The notes under the pieces: model-generated | Told to the model about the DNA's origin: nothing | The model's input: the letters and a program-made list of their open reading frames with translations, nothing else | Databases searched by the model: none | Program-made: the position numbers and the translations under genes | Assembly: GCA_963820955.1 (NCBI GenBank) | Contig: CAWGCA010000023.1 | Coordinates: forward strand, 25,810 to 89,809 | Direction: 5' to 3' | Source: CAWGCA01 sp963820955 | Lineage (GTDB): Bacteria > Pseudomonadota > Gammaproteobacteria > Chromatiales > Chromatiaceae | Length of the DNA: 64,000 bases | In this document: positions 45,555-54,307 of the stretch, piece by piece | How the letters are laid out: every line of letters starts with the position of its first letter | How positions within the stretch are numbered: the first letter of the stretch is position 1

Positions 45555-46850
45555 ATGGGCAAGAACGTTGTAGTTATTGGTACCCAGTGGGGTGACGAGG
45601 GAAAGGGGAAGATCGTTGACCTGCTGACCGATCGGGCGCAAGCGGTAGTCCGTTTCCAGGGTGGGCACAATGCAGGTCACACCTTGGTGATCGATGGAAA
45701 ACAGACCATTCTGCACCTGATACCTTCCGGCATCCTGCGCGACAATGTGCGTTGCCTCATCGGCAACGGCGTGGTGCTTTCTCCGACAGCGTTGCTGGAG
45801 GAGCTGGATATGCTCGAGCAGAATGGCGTTCCGGCCATCTCCCGCCTAGGTATCAGTGAATCCTGTCCGTTGATTCTGCCGTACCACATCGCGCTGGACC
45901 AGGCCAGGGAGAAGGCACGAGGGAAGAAGGCAATCGGCACCACGGGTCGGGGTATTGGGCCGGCGTATGAGGACAAGGTCTCCCGCCGGGGGCTGCGATT
46001 TGGAGAACTGCTCGATGCCAAGCACTTCACCGAACGTCTGCGAGAGGTGATGGAGTACCATAACTTTGCGCTTGAACACTACTACAGTGCGGAGAAAGTG
46101 GACTATCAGCAGGTACTGGATCAGGCCCTGCGCCAGGCAGAATTTTTGGTTCCTCTGGTCGAAGATGTGACAGGTACCCTGCACAGCCTGCGCGCGGCGG
46201 GAAAGAGTGTCATGTTTGAGGGTGCGCAGGGTGCACTGCTGGATATCGATCATGGTACTTACCCCTATGTTACCTCCTCCAACACAACCGCGGGGGGCGC
46301 CTGCAGCGGCACCGGGGTGGGGCCGCGCAGCATTGATTATATTCTGGGTATCGTTAAGGCTTATACCACGCGGGTCGGGGCTGGTCCCTTTCCCACCGAG
46401 TTGTTTGATGAAGCGGGAAAACACCTGGGTGAAAAGGGGCACGAATTCGGGGCAACCACGGGTCGCCAGCGGCGCTGTGGCTGGCTGGACGCCGTCGCCC
46501 TGCGCCGCTCCCTGGAGATCAACAGCGTCACCGGCATGTGTATTACCAAGCTGGATGTGCTGGATGGACTGGATACCCTGAAGATTTGTGTTGCCTACAA
46601 GCTGGATGGCCGCGAGGTGGACGTGCCGCCGGTAGGGGCCGATGGTTTCGAGAAGTGCGAGCCGGTTTATATCGAGCTGCCAGGTTGGCCGGAGTCGACC
46701 ATCGGCACCCAGAGCCTGGATGAACTGCCGCCGAATGCACGCAACTACCTCAGAAAGATCGAGGAGCTGTGTGGTGCCCCGGTTGACGTGGTATCGACCG
46801 GTCCTGACCGCACGCAGACAGTGGTGCTAAGGCACCCGTTCGGCATCTGA
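45555..46850 (+). CDS. purA: Adenylosuccinate synthetase
   Basis: 431-residue enzyme of AMP synthesis from IMP and aspartate. Motifs: P-loop GTQWGDEGKGK at residue 9, GGHNAGHT, GTTGRGIGPAYEDK, GTYPYVTSSNT and TGRQRRCGWLD. Full length. The 55-base upstream gap is AT-rich with TATAA-like strings, which may provide a promoter of its own. Confidence 0.97.
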   Translation: MGKNVVVIGTQWGDEGKGKIVDLLTDRAQAVVRFQGGHNAGHTLVIDGKQTILHLIPSGILRDNVRCLIGNGVVLSPTALLEELDMLEQNGVPAISRLGISESCPLILPYHIALDQAREKARGKKAIGTTGRGIGPAYEDKVSRRGLRFGELLDAKHFTERLREVMEYHNFALEHYYSAEKVDYQQVLDQALRQAEFLVPLVEDVTGTLHSLRAAGKSVMFEGAQGALLDIDHGTYPYVTSSNTTAGGACSGTGVGPRSIDYILGIVKAYTTRVGAGPFPTELFDEAGKHLGEKGHEFGATTGRQRRCGWLDAVALRRSLEINSVTGMCITKLDVLDGLDTLKICVAYKLDGREVDVPPVGADGFEKCEPVYIELPGWPESTIGTQSLDELPPNARNYLRKIEELCGAPVDVVSTGPDRTQTVVLRHPFGI

Positions 46851-46852
46851 AG

Positions 46853-47665
46853 GTGCAGCCTCGAGTTCTGAAACTTGATGAGTATTGGGTAGAGCGAGAG
46901 CCCTACTACCAGCCGACCGGGGACGAGATCGAGATTTTCCAGGCGGGTTACCGCAACCACCTGCCGCTGTTGCTGAAAGGCCCAACCGGTTGCGGTAAGA
47001 CCCGGTTCATGGAATACATGGCCTGGCGGCTGAAGCGGCCCCTGATCACTGTCTCCTGCCACGACGACCTGACGGCCTCCGACCTGGTGGGCCGTTATCT
47101 GGTGAAGGGGGGTGAGACTACCTGGGTTGACGGCCCCCTGACCCAGGCGGTGCGGGCCGGGGGTATCTGCTATCTGGACGAGATCGTAGAGGCACGCAAG
47201 GATACCATGGTGGTAATCCATCCCTTGGCGGATGACCGCCGGGTCCTGCCTATAGAGAAGCTGGGCGCCCTGATCGAGGCCCCCTCTGAATTCTGCCTGA
47301 GCATCTCCTACAACCCCGGTTATCAAAGTGTGCTCAAGGATCTGAAGCAGAGTACCCGGCAGCGTTTCGTCGCCCTGGAATTTGATTATCCGGACAGCGA
47401 ACTGGAGAAATCCATTGTCAGCCGCGAGTCTGGTGTCGATGCGGAAACGGCCGGGCTGCTGGTGAAATTTGCCGTCATGACCCGGAATCTCAAAGGCAGC
47501 GGGCTGGAGGAGGGGGCCAGCACGCGGCTGCTGGTGCACGCCGGCAAACTGATCGCCTCCGGCGTCAATCCGGTCTCTGCCTGCCGTGGCGCGGTTGCCC
47601 AGGCCTTGACGGACGATCCTGAAATGCTGGCAGCTGTCAACGAACTCTCATCCTCGTTATTCTAA
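46853..47665 (+). CDS. cbbQ: CbbQ/NorQ-type MoxR AAA+ ATPase
   Basis: 270-residue AAA+ ATPase of the CbbQ/NirQ/NorQ group. Walker A GPTGCGKT is at residues 43-50, Walker B GGICYLDEI near 105, and sensor 1 SISYNPGY near 145. These ATPases act with a VWA-domain partner, encoded next: CbbQ/CbbO remodel inhibited RuBisCO, NorQ/NorD activate nitric oxide reductase. The downstream partner looks more like CbbO. The GTG start is 2 bases after purA. I cannot see a RuBisCO or nor gene, so the choice between the two roles rests on the partner. Confidence 0.8.
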   Translation: MQPRVLKLDEYWVEREPYYQPTGDEIEIFQAGYRNHLPLLLKGPTGCGKTRFMEYMAWRLKRPLITVSCHDDLTASDLVGRYLVKGGETTWVDGPLTQAVRAGGICYLDEIVEARKDTMVVIHPLADDRRVLPIEKLGALIEAPSEFCLSISYNPGYQSVLKDLKQSTRQRFVALEFDYPDSELEKSIVSRESGVDAETAGLLVKFAVMTRNLKGSGLEEGASTRLLVHAGKLIASGVNPVSACRGAVAQALTDDPEMLAAVNELSSSLF

Positions 47666-47666
47666 G

Positions 47667-49781
47667 ATGCTTAGCGCCTCATCCCTGGAGATCCGGCTGG
47701 ATGAGATTCTTGAAGTCGAGTTCTCTTTCCGCAACACCGCTATTCCGGCAACCTCCATCGCCGGTTTGCAGCCGGCGGATCAGGTCTATGTGGTCAATTG
47801 GGTGCAGCGGGTAGCCAGTACCAACATCGAGCTGGGATACCAGTATGCCTGCCATGCGGTTGAGGCGCTGGCAATCATGGATCGGGACATGGTGGAGAGC
47901 TGGGCGCTTTATGCCATGGATACCTATGATCGGGAGGGCCTCAGGCCGGCGTTGGAAGTTATGCGCCGCCTGGATAGTTTCGCAGATACCTGCCGTGAGC
48001 GCAGAGTAGGCAGCGTACTTGAAGAGCAGCAGGGGATACTGCTGGGTTTTCTCCACGGCCTGTCGGGCCGTCGGTTGAAACTGGCAGAGGCGGCGCAGTC
48101 CTACACTGATACCGAGACACTGTTTCTGCCCCCAGTGATGGCCCTGCTGGGCAACCCGGACGACAACTTTCTGCTCTACAAGGTGACCATCGCCGCGCTC
48201 TGGGCCCAGACCCGCTACGGTACTTTTCGCGCCCCACTGGCGGCTGAGCTCGAACAGCAGTGCGAACCGGACCGTTTTCTTGGCCTGTTCCATGCCTTCG
48301 AATCCATTCGACTGGAGGCCTGCATCGGGCGGGAACTGCCAGGGCTTATTCGTCAGATCAAGCGTTTGAAAAGGGAACTGGGGGAGTCGGAGCTGCCTCA
48401 GGTGTGGGTTCAGCACCAGGAGTTCCTGCAACGGCCGGATATCCGAAGCGAGGATGCATTGGCGCTGGCCCGGGATTGGACGGGAAAACTCGCACCCTAC
48501 CCGCCGTTCCCCTATCAGGGGATACTGCGCCTGGATGCCGTGGAGGCCTGCGTGGCTGAGCGGCTGGCGCGGGAGAAGGCGAAGTTCCGCGTTACCCTGC
48601 GTCTGCTGGAGGAGGAGTTGCTGGAAGGTCAACGGCCTGAGGATGAGAACGGGACAAAAAAACAGTTCTCCAAACGGGAAATTCCGGCGCCTGATCTACC
48701 TGAAGGGATGCGCACCGAAATCCTGCTGGATGGAAAACCCATGCCTTTGCCGGTCGAGGTGGAGAACCTGATCAGTTCTATCATCGTTGATCTGGGCAAT
48801 ATTCCAGACGACTATCTGGAGCCGGCAGGCCCCGGTGAATACGATCCGGCACTGTTTCAGGAGCAGCAGGAGGATCCTGACGATGTCTGGAGTGGCGTCT
48901 ATCACGAACAGGGCGCGCACCTCTACCGGGAATGGGATTTCCAACGCCAACATTACCGCAAAAACTGGTGTGCGGTGCGCGAAAAAACGGTGGTGCCGGT
49001 CTACGACAATTTTGTAGAACAGACGCTAGATCGCTACAGCGGGCTGGTGAAGCATCTGCGCAAGATATTCGAGGCGATGCGTGATGAAGAGCGGCGGCTC
49101 AAGCGCCAGTCCGATGGCGACGATGTGGATATCGACGCCTTGGTAGAGGCCCTGGCCGATACCCGGGATGGTCGCGAGATGTCCGATCGTTTATTCACCC
49201 GCATGCATCGCACCGAACGCAATATAGCAGTGATATTCATGGTGGATATGAGCGGTTCCACCAAGGGTTGGATCAACCAGGCGGAACGGGAGTCACTGGT
49301 GCTGCTTTGTGAATCGCTGGAGACGATTGGAGACCGCTATGCCATCTATGGCTTTTCCAGCATTACGCGCAAGCGTTGTGAGCTTTATCACATCAAGCAT
49401 TTCGACGAGCCCTATGATGTTGAGGTGAAAGGGCGTATCAGTGGCATCCAGCCCCAGGACTATACGCGGATGGGATTTGCCATTCGCCATTTGAGCCGGG
49501 TACTGAACGAGATCGATGCCAGGACCCGCATTCTGATTACCCTTTCTGATGGAAAGCCGGACGATTATGACAACTATCGGGGACAGTACGGCATCGAGGA
49601 TACCCGGCGGGCACTGATCGAGGCCCGGCGGGATGGAATCCACCCCTACTGCATCACCATCGACGACCAGGCGAGGGATTACCTCCCCCACCTCTATGGC
49701 CCGGCCGCTTTCACCCTGGTGGATGATGTGAAAATGCTGCCGCTGAAGGTTTCTGACATTTATCGGCGGCTGACTGCTTGA
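47667..49781 (+). CDS. cbbO: CbbO/NorD-type VWA-domain activator
   Basis: 704-residue partner of the AAA+ protein. A long helical N-terminal region is followed by a C-terminal von Willebrand factor A domain with an intact MIDAS: DMSGSTKGW near residue 526 (DxSxS), MGFAIRH, and TLSDGKPDDYDNY. The MIDAS in RuBisCO activases binds the target enzyme. Length of about 700 and the STKGW-IN-AERESLVLL pattern favour CbbO over NorD (from memory of the families). It starts one base after cbbQ ends. Confidence 0.8.
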   Translation: MLSASSLEIRLDEILEVEFSFRNTAIPATSIAGLQPADQVYVVNWVQRVASTNIELGYQYACHAVEALAIMDRDMVESWALYAMDTYDREGLRPALEVMRRLDSFADTCRERRVGSVLEEQQGILLGFLHGLSGRRLKLAEAAQSYTDTETLFLPPVMALLGNPDDNFLLYKVTIAALWAQTRYGTFRAPLAAELEQQCEPDRFLGLFHAFESIRLEACIGRELPGLIRQIKRLKRELGESELPQVWVQHQEFLQRPDIRSEDALALARDWTGKLAPYPPFPYQGILRLDAVEACVAERLAREKAKFRVTLRLLEEELLEGQRPEDENGTKKQFSKREIPAPDLPEGMRTEILLDGKPMPLPVEVENLISSIIVDLGNIPDDYLEPAGPGEYDPALFQEQQEDPDDVWSGVYHEQGAHLYREWDFQRQHYRKNWCAVREKTVVPVYDNFVEQTLDRYSGLVKHLRKIFEAMRDEERRLKRQSDGDDVDIDALVEALADTRDGREMSDRLFTRMHRTERNIAVIFMVDMSGSTKGWINQAERESLVLLCESLETIGDRYAIYGFSSITRKRCELYHIKHFDEPYDVEVKGRISGIQPQDYTRMGFAIRHLSRVLNEIDARTRILITLSDGKPDDYDNYRGQYGIEDTRRALIEARRDGIHPYCITIDDQARDYLPHLYGPAAFTLVDDVKMLPLKVSDIYRRLTA

Positions 49782-49842
49782 AATAGGCCTTCCATTCCTC
49801 CACCATCGTCAGACTGGTTACTTGTTGGGCTTGATCGTTTTT

Positions 49843-49869
49843 TTGAAAGTGGGCGAAGTTTGCTATTCT
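49843..49869 (+). promoter_or_regulatory. Possible sigma-70 promoter of uvrY
   Basis: TTGAAA at 49843 and TATTCT at 49864 with an extended-10 TGC; the 15-base spacer is short. It lies about 40 bases before the uvrY start. Confidence 0.35.
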
Positions 49870-49906
49870 TCATAATTTCCGCAAAGGGACGACCATTGGG
49901 GTTTGT

Positions 49907-50545
49907 ATGATCAGGGTCCTTCTTGTTGACGATCACGAGCTGGTGCGCACCGGTATCCGCCGTATTCTGGAGGGCAATCCAGATATAGAGGTGGTCGGTG
50001 AGGCGAAAACCGGTGAGGAGGCGCTACAGATGGCTACCAAGTATCAGCCGGATCTGGCGCTGATGGATGTCAACATGCCCGGGATCGGAGGTATCGAGGC
50101 GACCCGTAAGATCCGAAGACTCAACCCCCATACCCAGGTTATCGCCCTCACTATTCATGCAGACACCCCTTTTCCGGAGCAGCTCCACGAGGCCGGTGCC
50201 CTGGGTTATTTGACCAAGGGATGCCCGGCGGATGAGATGTTCGAGGCGATCCAGGTTGTGGCAGGAGGAAAACCATTCGTTTCCAGTGACGTATCCCGGA
50301 GGATGACCCTCGCACGACTGACTGGAAAGGATCCCGGTAGTCCATTCGACATCCTTTCCCAGCGGGAAATGCAGGTACTGATGATGATTACTCAGGGTCA
50401 GAAAACCCAGGAGATTTCCGATTCCCTCTGCCTCAGTCCCAAGACCGTAAGCACCTATCGTCATCGTCTGTTCGAGAAACTCGGAGTTGATACAGACGTG
50501 GAACTGACGCATCTCGCGCTACGCCATGGCCTCATTGGCAGCTGA
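49907..50545 (+). CDS. uvrY: UvrY/GacA-type response regulator
   Basis: 212-residue NarL/LuxR-family regulator. The receiver domain has the DDHE acidic pair, phospho-acceptor in LMDVNMPG (Asp54) and Lys in LTKG. The C-terminal HTH has SQREMQVLMMITQGQKTQEI and SPKTVSTYRHRLFEKLGV. The combination and the position in front of uvrC identify GacA/UvrY, which activates Csr small RNAs and so controls the switch between motile and attached life. The cognate kinase (BarA/GacS) is not in the window. Confidence 0.93.
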   Translation: MIRVLLVDDHELVRTGIRRILEGNPDIEVVGEAKTGEEALQMATKYQPDLALMDVNMPGIGGIEATRKIRRLNPHTQVIALTIHADTPFPEQLHEAGALGYLTKGCPADEMFEAIQVVAGGKPFVSSDVSRRMTLARLTGKDPGSPFDILSQREMQVLMMITQGQKTQEISDSLCLSPKTVSTYRHRLFEKLGVDTDVELTHLALRHGLIGS

Positions 50546-50637
50546 CAGAGGAATCCTTCAGTATTGTCGGGTATACGCGCACAGAAAGAATCTGGGGTGG
50601 GGCGCAGCCGGCCATCCCCGCAGTGCTTTCCTGAAGA

Positions 50638-51294
50638 TTGCGGCTCGGCAGTCCCAGAATCCCCGTGATCTTTGATCCCGATTGTCGCCGCTGTCCCCGT
50701 CTGGCTCAGTTTCTCGACCAGGTTAAGGCCGAATATCCGGACTATCATGCACGCCCGGTGGCCCCATTCGGCGATCCATCGGCTGATTTACTGATTGTGG
50801 GGCTGGCGCCCGGTATGCACGGAGCCAATGCCAGCGGTCGGCCGTTTACCGGCGACTATGCTGGAATTTTACTGTATGAAACGCTTTATCGTTTCGGTTT
50901 TGGCAGTGCCCCTGAATCCCTTGCGGCAGATGACGGCCTGCAGCTCAAGGGTTGCCGCATCACCAATGCGGTAAAGTGTCTGCCGCCCCAGAACAAACCG
51001 GTAGGCAGTGAGATCAATCACTGCAACGCTTTTCTGAAACAGGAGCTCGATGCACTACCCGATGGTGCCCTAGTGGTTGCCCTAGGTGCCATTGCCCACA
51101 ATGCGGTAGTCAAGGCCCGTGGGTTGAAACAGGCAGCCTTTGCTTTTGGCCATAATCGGTTGCACGAACTCGCCGATGGTCTGCTTTTAATCGATTCTTA
51201 TCACTGCAGCAGATACAACACTCAGACCCGACGGCTGACTGCGGAGATGTTCCATGCGGTGTTCGCCAGGGCCCGCGCGTTGCTCGATACTTGA
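50638..51294 (+). CDS. Uracil-DNA glycosylase, family 5 (UdgB-like)
   Basis: 218-residue base-excision glycosylase with iron-sulfur cysteines in CRRCPRL near residue 17 and in KCLPPQNKP ... NHC. Motif A reads GLAPGMHGANASGRPFTGD and motif B SYHCSRYNTQT, the pattern of family 5 (UDGb), which removes uracil and other deaminated bases and lacks the usual polar catalytic residue in motif A. The start is TTG at 50638. Sitting between uvrY and uvrC, it adds a second repair enzyme to the cluster. Confidence 0.85.
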   Translation: MRLGSPRIPVIFDPDCRRCPRLAQFLDQVKAEYPDYHARPVAPFGDPSADLLIVGLAPGMHGANASGRPFTGDYAGILLYETLYRFGFGSAPESLAADDGLQLKGCRITNAVKCLPPQNKPVGSEINHCNAFLKQELDALPDGALVVALGAIAHNAVVKARGLKQAAFAFGHNRLHELADGLLLIDSYHCSRYNTQTRRLTAEMFHAVFARARALLDT

Positions 51295-51304
51295 TGGTGT
51301 ATCC

Positions 51305-53134
51305 ATGGGGTCCGGTGCAGCTTTTGAGGCGTTTGATCACAGGGAGTTTCTAAAAAACCTGACCAACCGGTCGGGTGTCTACCGGATGCTGGACAAGGAA
51401 GGTAAGGCCCTTTACGTGGGCAAGGCACGGGATCTGAAACGCCGGGTGAGCAGTTACTTCTCGCGCTCGCTCAACCGACGCCTGCAGGCGATGGTTTCCA
51501 GAATAGAGTCTATCGAGGTCACGGTTACCCATACCGAGGCCGAGGCGCTGATTCTGGAGAACAATCTGATCAAGTCGCTCAAGCCACGCTACAATGTGCT
51601 GTTGCGGGACGACAAGAGCTATCCCTACATCTATCTTTCAGCCGCACCTTTTTCCCGCCTGGCATTTCATCGTGGGCCGAAAAAAGGAAAAGGGCGTTAT
51701 TTCGGCCCCTATCCCAGTGCCGGATCCATGCGCGATACCCTGCGCCTGATGCAGAAACTTTTTCCCGTGCGGCAATGCGAGGACACCTTCTACCAGAACC
51801 GTTCCCGGCCCTGCCTTCAATATCAGATCAAACGCTGTACCGCACCTTGTGTGGGATTAATCGAAGAACAGGAGTATGCACGAGATGTGCGGGATGCGGT
51901 GTTGTTCCTGGAAGGCCGGGCCGATCGAGTGATCAACGGGCTGGTGGAGCGAATGGAGGCGGCCTCAGCCACCCTGAATTTCGAGCTGGCAGCCCGTTAT
52001 CGAGACCAGATTTCCACCTTGAGGCAGATTCAGGAACGACAGTATGTCAGCGGTGAGCGCGGAGATCTGGATATCGTAGCCTGCGCTGCTGGAGGCGGTG
52101 TCGCCTGTGTTCAGCTGTTTTTTATCCGACATGGCCGCAATCTGGGAAACAAGCTGTTTTATCCACGGATACCGGAAGGCGAACAGGAAGAGAAGATACT
52201 CTACGCCTTTCTGGCGCAGTACTATATCGGTAAGCAGATTCCCCGGGAGATCATCATCAGCGACAAATTGGAAGAGCGTGACTTGTTGCAGCAGGTGCTT
52301 GGGGAACAGGCCGGTCACCGGGTCAAGATTCGGCAAACGGTTCGATCGGCGCGGGCACATTGGCTCAAGATGGCGATTCAGAACGCACAGCTGGCGCTCA
52401 CCTCTCGACTGGCCAGTCGGGCTGGGATGCAGGCTCGTGTGGATCTCCTGCAGCAGCTGCTTGGTCTGGATGAGACACCGACGCGGATGGAGTGTTTCGA
52501 TGTCAGCCACACCGGGGGTGAGCTGACCCTGGCCTCCTGTGTGGTTTTTGATCATCAAGGCCCGGTAAAGTCTGACTACCGGCGATTCAATATCGAAGGC
52601 GTGCAGCCGGGCGATGACTATGGAGCGATGGAGCAAGCGCTGATTCGTCGTTACAAGCGGATTCAATCCGGCGAGGGACGGTTACCCGATATTCTGTTTC
52701 TGGACGGGGGAAAGGGGCAGTTGAACGCGGCTGCCCGGGTTTTAGAGGAATTGGCGGTCAGTGGTGTAATCTTGGTCGGGGTGGCCAAGGGGGTCGATCG
52801 AAAGCCCGGCATGGAGCAACTTTTCTTGTTCGGGAGAGAGGCCCCGATTATACTGCCGGCGGACTCACCGGCCTTACACTTGATCCAGCAAATCCGGGAC
52901 GAGGCGCACCGATTTGCCATCACGGGCCACCGCCAGCGACGGGAGAGAAGCCGGAGAACCTCGATACTTGAGGCGATACCGGGGATTGGACCAAAGCGGC
53001 GGCAATCTCTGTTGAAGCAGTTTGGAGGGCTCCAAGGTGTCGCGAGGGCTGGGGTCGAGGATATTTCGCGGGTACAGGGCATCAGCGGGCAGCTTGCGGA
53101 GCAGATATACGAAGCCTTTCATGGAGACGAGTAG
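51305..53134 (+). CDS. uvrC: Excinuclease ABC subunit C
   Basis: 609-residue UvrC nuclease of nucleotide excision repair. The GIY-YIG domain (GVYRMLDKEGKALYVGKA) is at the N terminus, a cysteine cluster (CPxQY-like CLQYQIKRCTAPC) near residue 175, a UVR motif near 200-235, the RNase H-like C-terminal nuclease (ECFDVSHTGG, LFLDGGKGQLN) and terminal HhH motifs (IPGIGPKRRQSLLKQFG). ATG 51305 is the first sensible start; the frame upstream overlaps the glycosylase gene. Confidence 0.96.
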   Translation: MGSGAAFEAFDHREFLKNLTNRSGVYRMLDKEGKALYVGKARDLKRRVSSYFSRSLNRRLQAMVSRIESIEVTVTHTEAEALILENNLIKSLKPRYNVLLRDDKSYPYIYLSAAPFSRLAFHRGPKKGKGRYFGPYPSAGSMRDTLRLMQKLFPVRQCEDTFYQNRSRPCLQYQIKRCTAPCVGLIEEQEYARDVRDAVLFLEGRADRVINGLVERMEAASATLNFELAARYRDQISTLRQIQERQYVSGERGDLDIVACAAGGGVACVQLFFIRHGRNLGNKLFYPRIPEGEQEEKILYAFLAQYYIGKQIPREIIISDKLEERDLLQQVLGEQAGHRVKIRQTVRSARAHWLKMAIQNAQLALTSRLASRAGMQARVDLLQQLLGLDETPTRMECFDVSHTGGELTLASCVVFDHQGPVKSDYRRFNIEGVQPGDDYGAMEQALIRRYKRIQSGEGRLPDILFLDGGKGQLNAAARVLEELAVSGVILVGVAKGVDRKPGMEQLFLFGREAPIILPADSPALHLIQQIRDEAHRFAITGHRQRRERSRRTSILEAIPGIGPKRRQSLLKQFGGLQGVARAGVEDISRVQGISGQLAEQIYEAFHGDE

Positions 53135-53154
53135 ACAGTATTTTCTAAAGGCCA

Positions 53155-53742
53155 ATGGTTTTTTTGAATATCCCTAACATTCTGACACTGCTGCGCATCG
53201 CGCTGATTCCTGTCTTCGTCATTATTTTCTACCTCCCCTGGGACTGGTCAGCTTTGATCTGTGCGCTGGTATTTGCTCTGGCTGGATTGACCGACTGGTT
53301 GGACGGCTATCTTGCCCGGCGGCTCGATCAGGTTTCCCCCATGGGAGCCTTTCTCGATCCGGTTGCGGACAAGCTGATGGTGGCCACAGCCTTGATATTG
53401 CTGGTTCAGGAAGATGCAAGTCCGGCGTTGGCCATTCCCTCGGCCGTTATCATTGGACGGGAGATCACCATTTCCGCGTTGCGCGAGTGGATGGCAGAAC
53501 TTGGTGCCCGCGCCAAGGTTGCAGTGTCAGTGATCGGAAAGATCAAGACTGCGGTGCAAATGATTGCCATTTTTCTGCTGATTCTGAAAACGGATGTGTT
53601 GGGGCTTCCGGTTTATACTATCGGCTACGTGTTGCTGTACGTCGCCGCCATTCTTACTCTCTGGTCGATGATGGTCTACCTGCGTGCCGCCTGGCCTAGT
53701 TTAACCAATGGGGTTGGTTCACAGTTCGACGATCGGAGGTAA
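53155..53742 (+). CDS. pgsA: CDP-diacylglycerol–glycerol-3-phosphate 3-phosphatidyltransferase
   Basis: 195-residue membrane enzyme making phosphatidylglycerophosphate. The CDP-alcohol phosphotransferase motif is present (DGYLAR, then G and two Asp in GAFLDPVADK) near residues 44-68, with about six hydrophobic helices. Follows uvrC by 20 bases, the E. coli order. Confidence 0.95.
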   Translation: MVFLNIPNILTLLRIALIPVFVIIFYLPWDWSALICALVFALAGLTDWLDGYLARRLDQVSPMGAFLDPVADKLMVATALILLVQEDASPALAIPSAVIIGREITISALREWMAELGARAKVAVSVIGKIKTAVQMIAIFLLILKTDVLGLPVYTIGYVLLYVAAILTLWSMMVYLRAAWPSLTNGVGSQFDDRR

Positions 53743-53783
53743 TCTACAATCGCCAGGGAGAGAACAGTTTTTTGGGGCTCTGC

Positions 53784-53811
53784 TTGACAGCAACCGCAGA
53801 GCGATTAGAAT
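53784..53811 (+). promoter_or_regulatory. Sigma-70 promoter of the tRNA genes
   Basis: Perfect -35 TTGACA at 53784, 16-base spacer, -10 TAGAAT at 53806. A GC-rich GCGGGC follows the -10, the kind of discriminator linked to stringent control of stable RNA genes. tRNA-Gly begins 22 bases later. Confidence 0.8.
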
Positions 53812-53833
53812 AGCGGGCTCACTAATTAGTGAG

Positions 53834-53909
53834 GCGGGAATAGCTCAGCTGGTAGAGCACAACCTTGCCAAGGTTGGGGTCGCGAGTTCGAATCTCGTTT
53901 CCCGCTCCA
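53834..53909 (+). tRNA. tRNA-Gly (GCC)
   Basis: 76 bases including encoded CCA. The acceptor stem GCGGGAA pairs with TTCCCGC, the D-arm contains TAGCTCAGCTGGTAGAGC, the anticodon loop is TTGCCAA (GCC), and the T-loop TTCGAAT is closed by GCGAG/CTCGT. Equivalent of glyW downstream of pgsA. Confidence 0.97.
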
Positions 53910-53917
53910 AATACCTC

Positions 53918-53946
53918 AAACCCCGGGCAGATTCTCGGGGTTTTTT
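53918..53946 (+). terminator. Rho-independent terminator after tRNA-Gly
   Basis: AACCCCG and CGGGGTT form a perfect 7-base stem around a 10-base loop, followed by TTTTTT. It separates the two tRNA genes, so tRNA-Cys is read through or has its own promoter. Confidence 0.8.
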
Positions 53947-54003
53947 ACGTAGGGAATGGATCAGCAGTATGTAGTACTAAATACTCCGATTCCTGCAAAA
54001 ATT

Positions 54004-54077
54004 GGCTGAGTGGCAGAGTGGTTATGCAGCGGCCTGCAAAGCCGTGGACCTCGGTTCGATTCCGGGCTCAGCCTCCA
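54004..54077 (+). tRNA. tRNA-Cys (GCA)
   Basis: 74 bases including encoded CCA. Acceptor GGCTGAG pairs with CTCAGCC, the anticodon loop is CTGCAAA (GCA), and the T-loop is TTCGATT. Equivalent of cysT; the tRNA-Leu gene that follows it in E. coli is absent here. Confidence 0.97.
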
Positions 54078-54105
54078 CCTAAAAAATCCATTAAATCAAA
54101 TAGAT

Positions 54106-54130
54106 AAGGCGATTTAGGGCGCCTTTTTTG
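54106..54130 (+). terminator. Rho-independent terminator after tRNA-Cys
   Basis: AAGGCG/CGCCTT stem with an 8-base loop and a following T run. It marks the end of the conserved block. Confidence 0.75.
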
Positions 54131-54307
54131 TGTCCGTTGTTAATAGGTAAATGCCGTCACAAAAGGCCAGTAATCGCGAAAAAATGCCTGTGCCTCCTCA
54201 AAACTCATCTGCTCGTAAAATCAATGACTTGAGATTTGTTCTGATTTCTCGAAACAGTGCCAACGTGCGCTTGAAATTCTTGAGACTGCACGGCGCACTT
54301 CGGCCCT

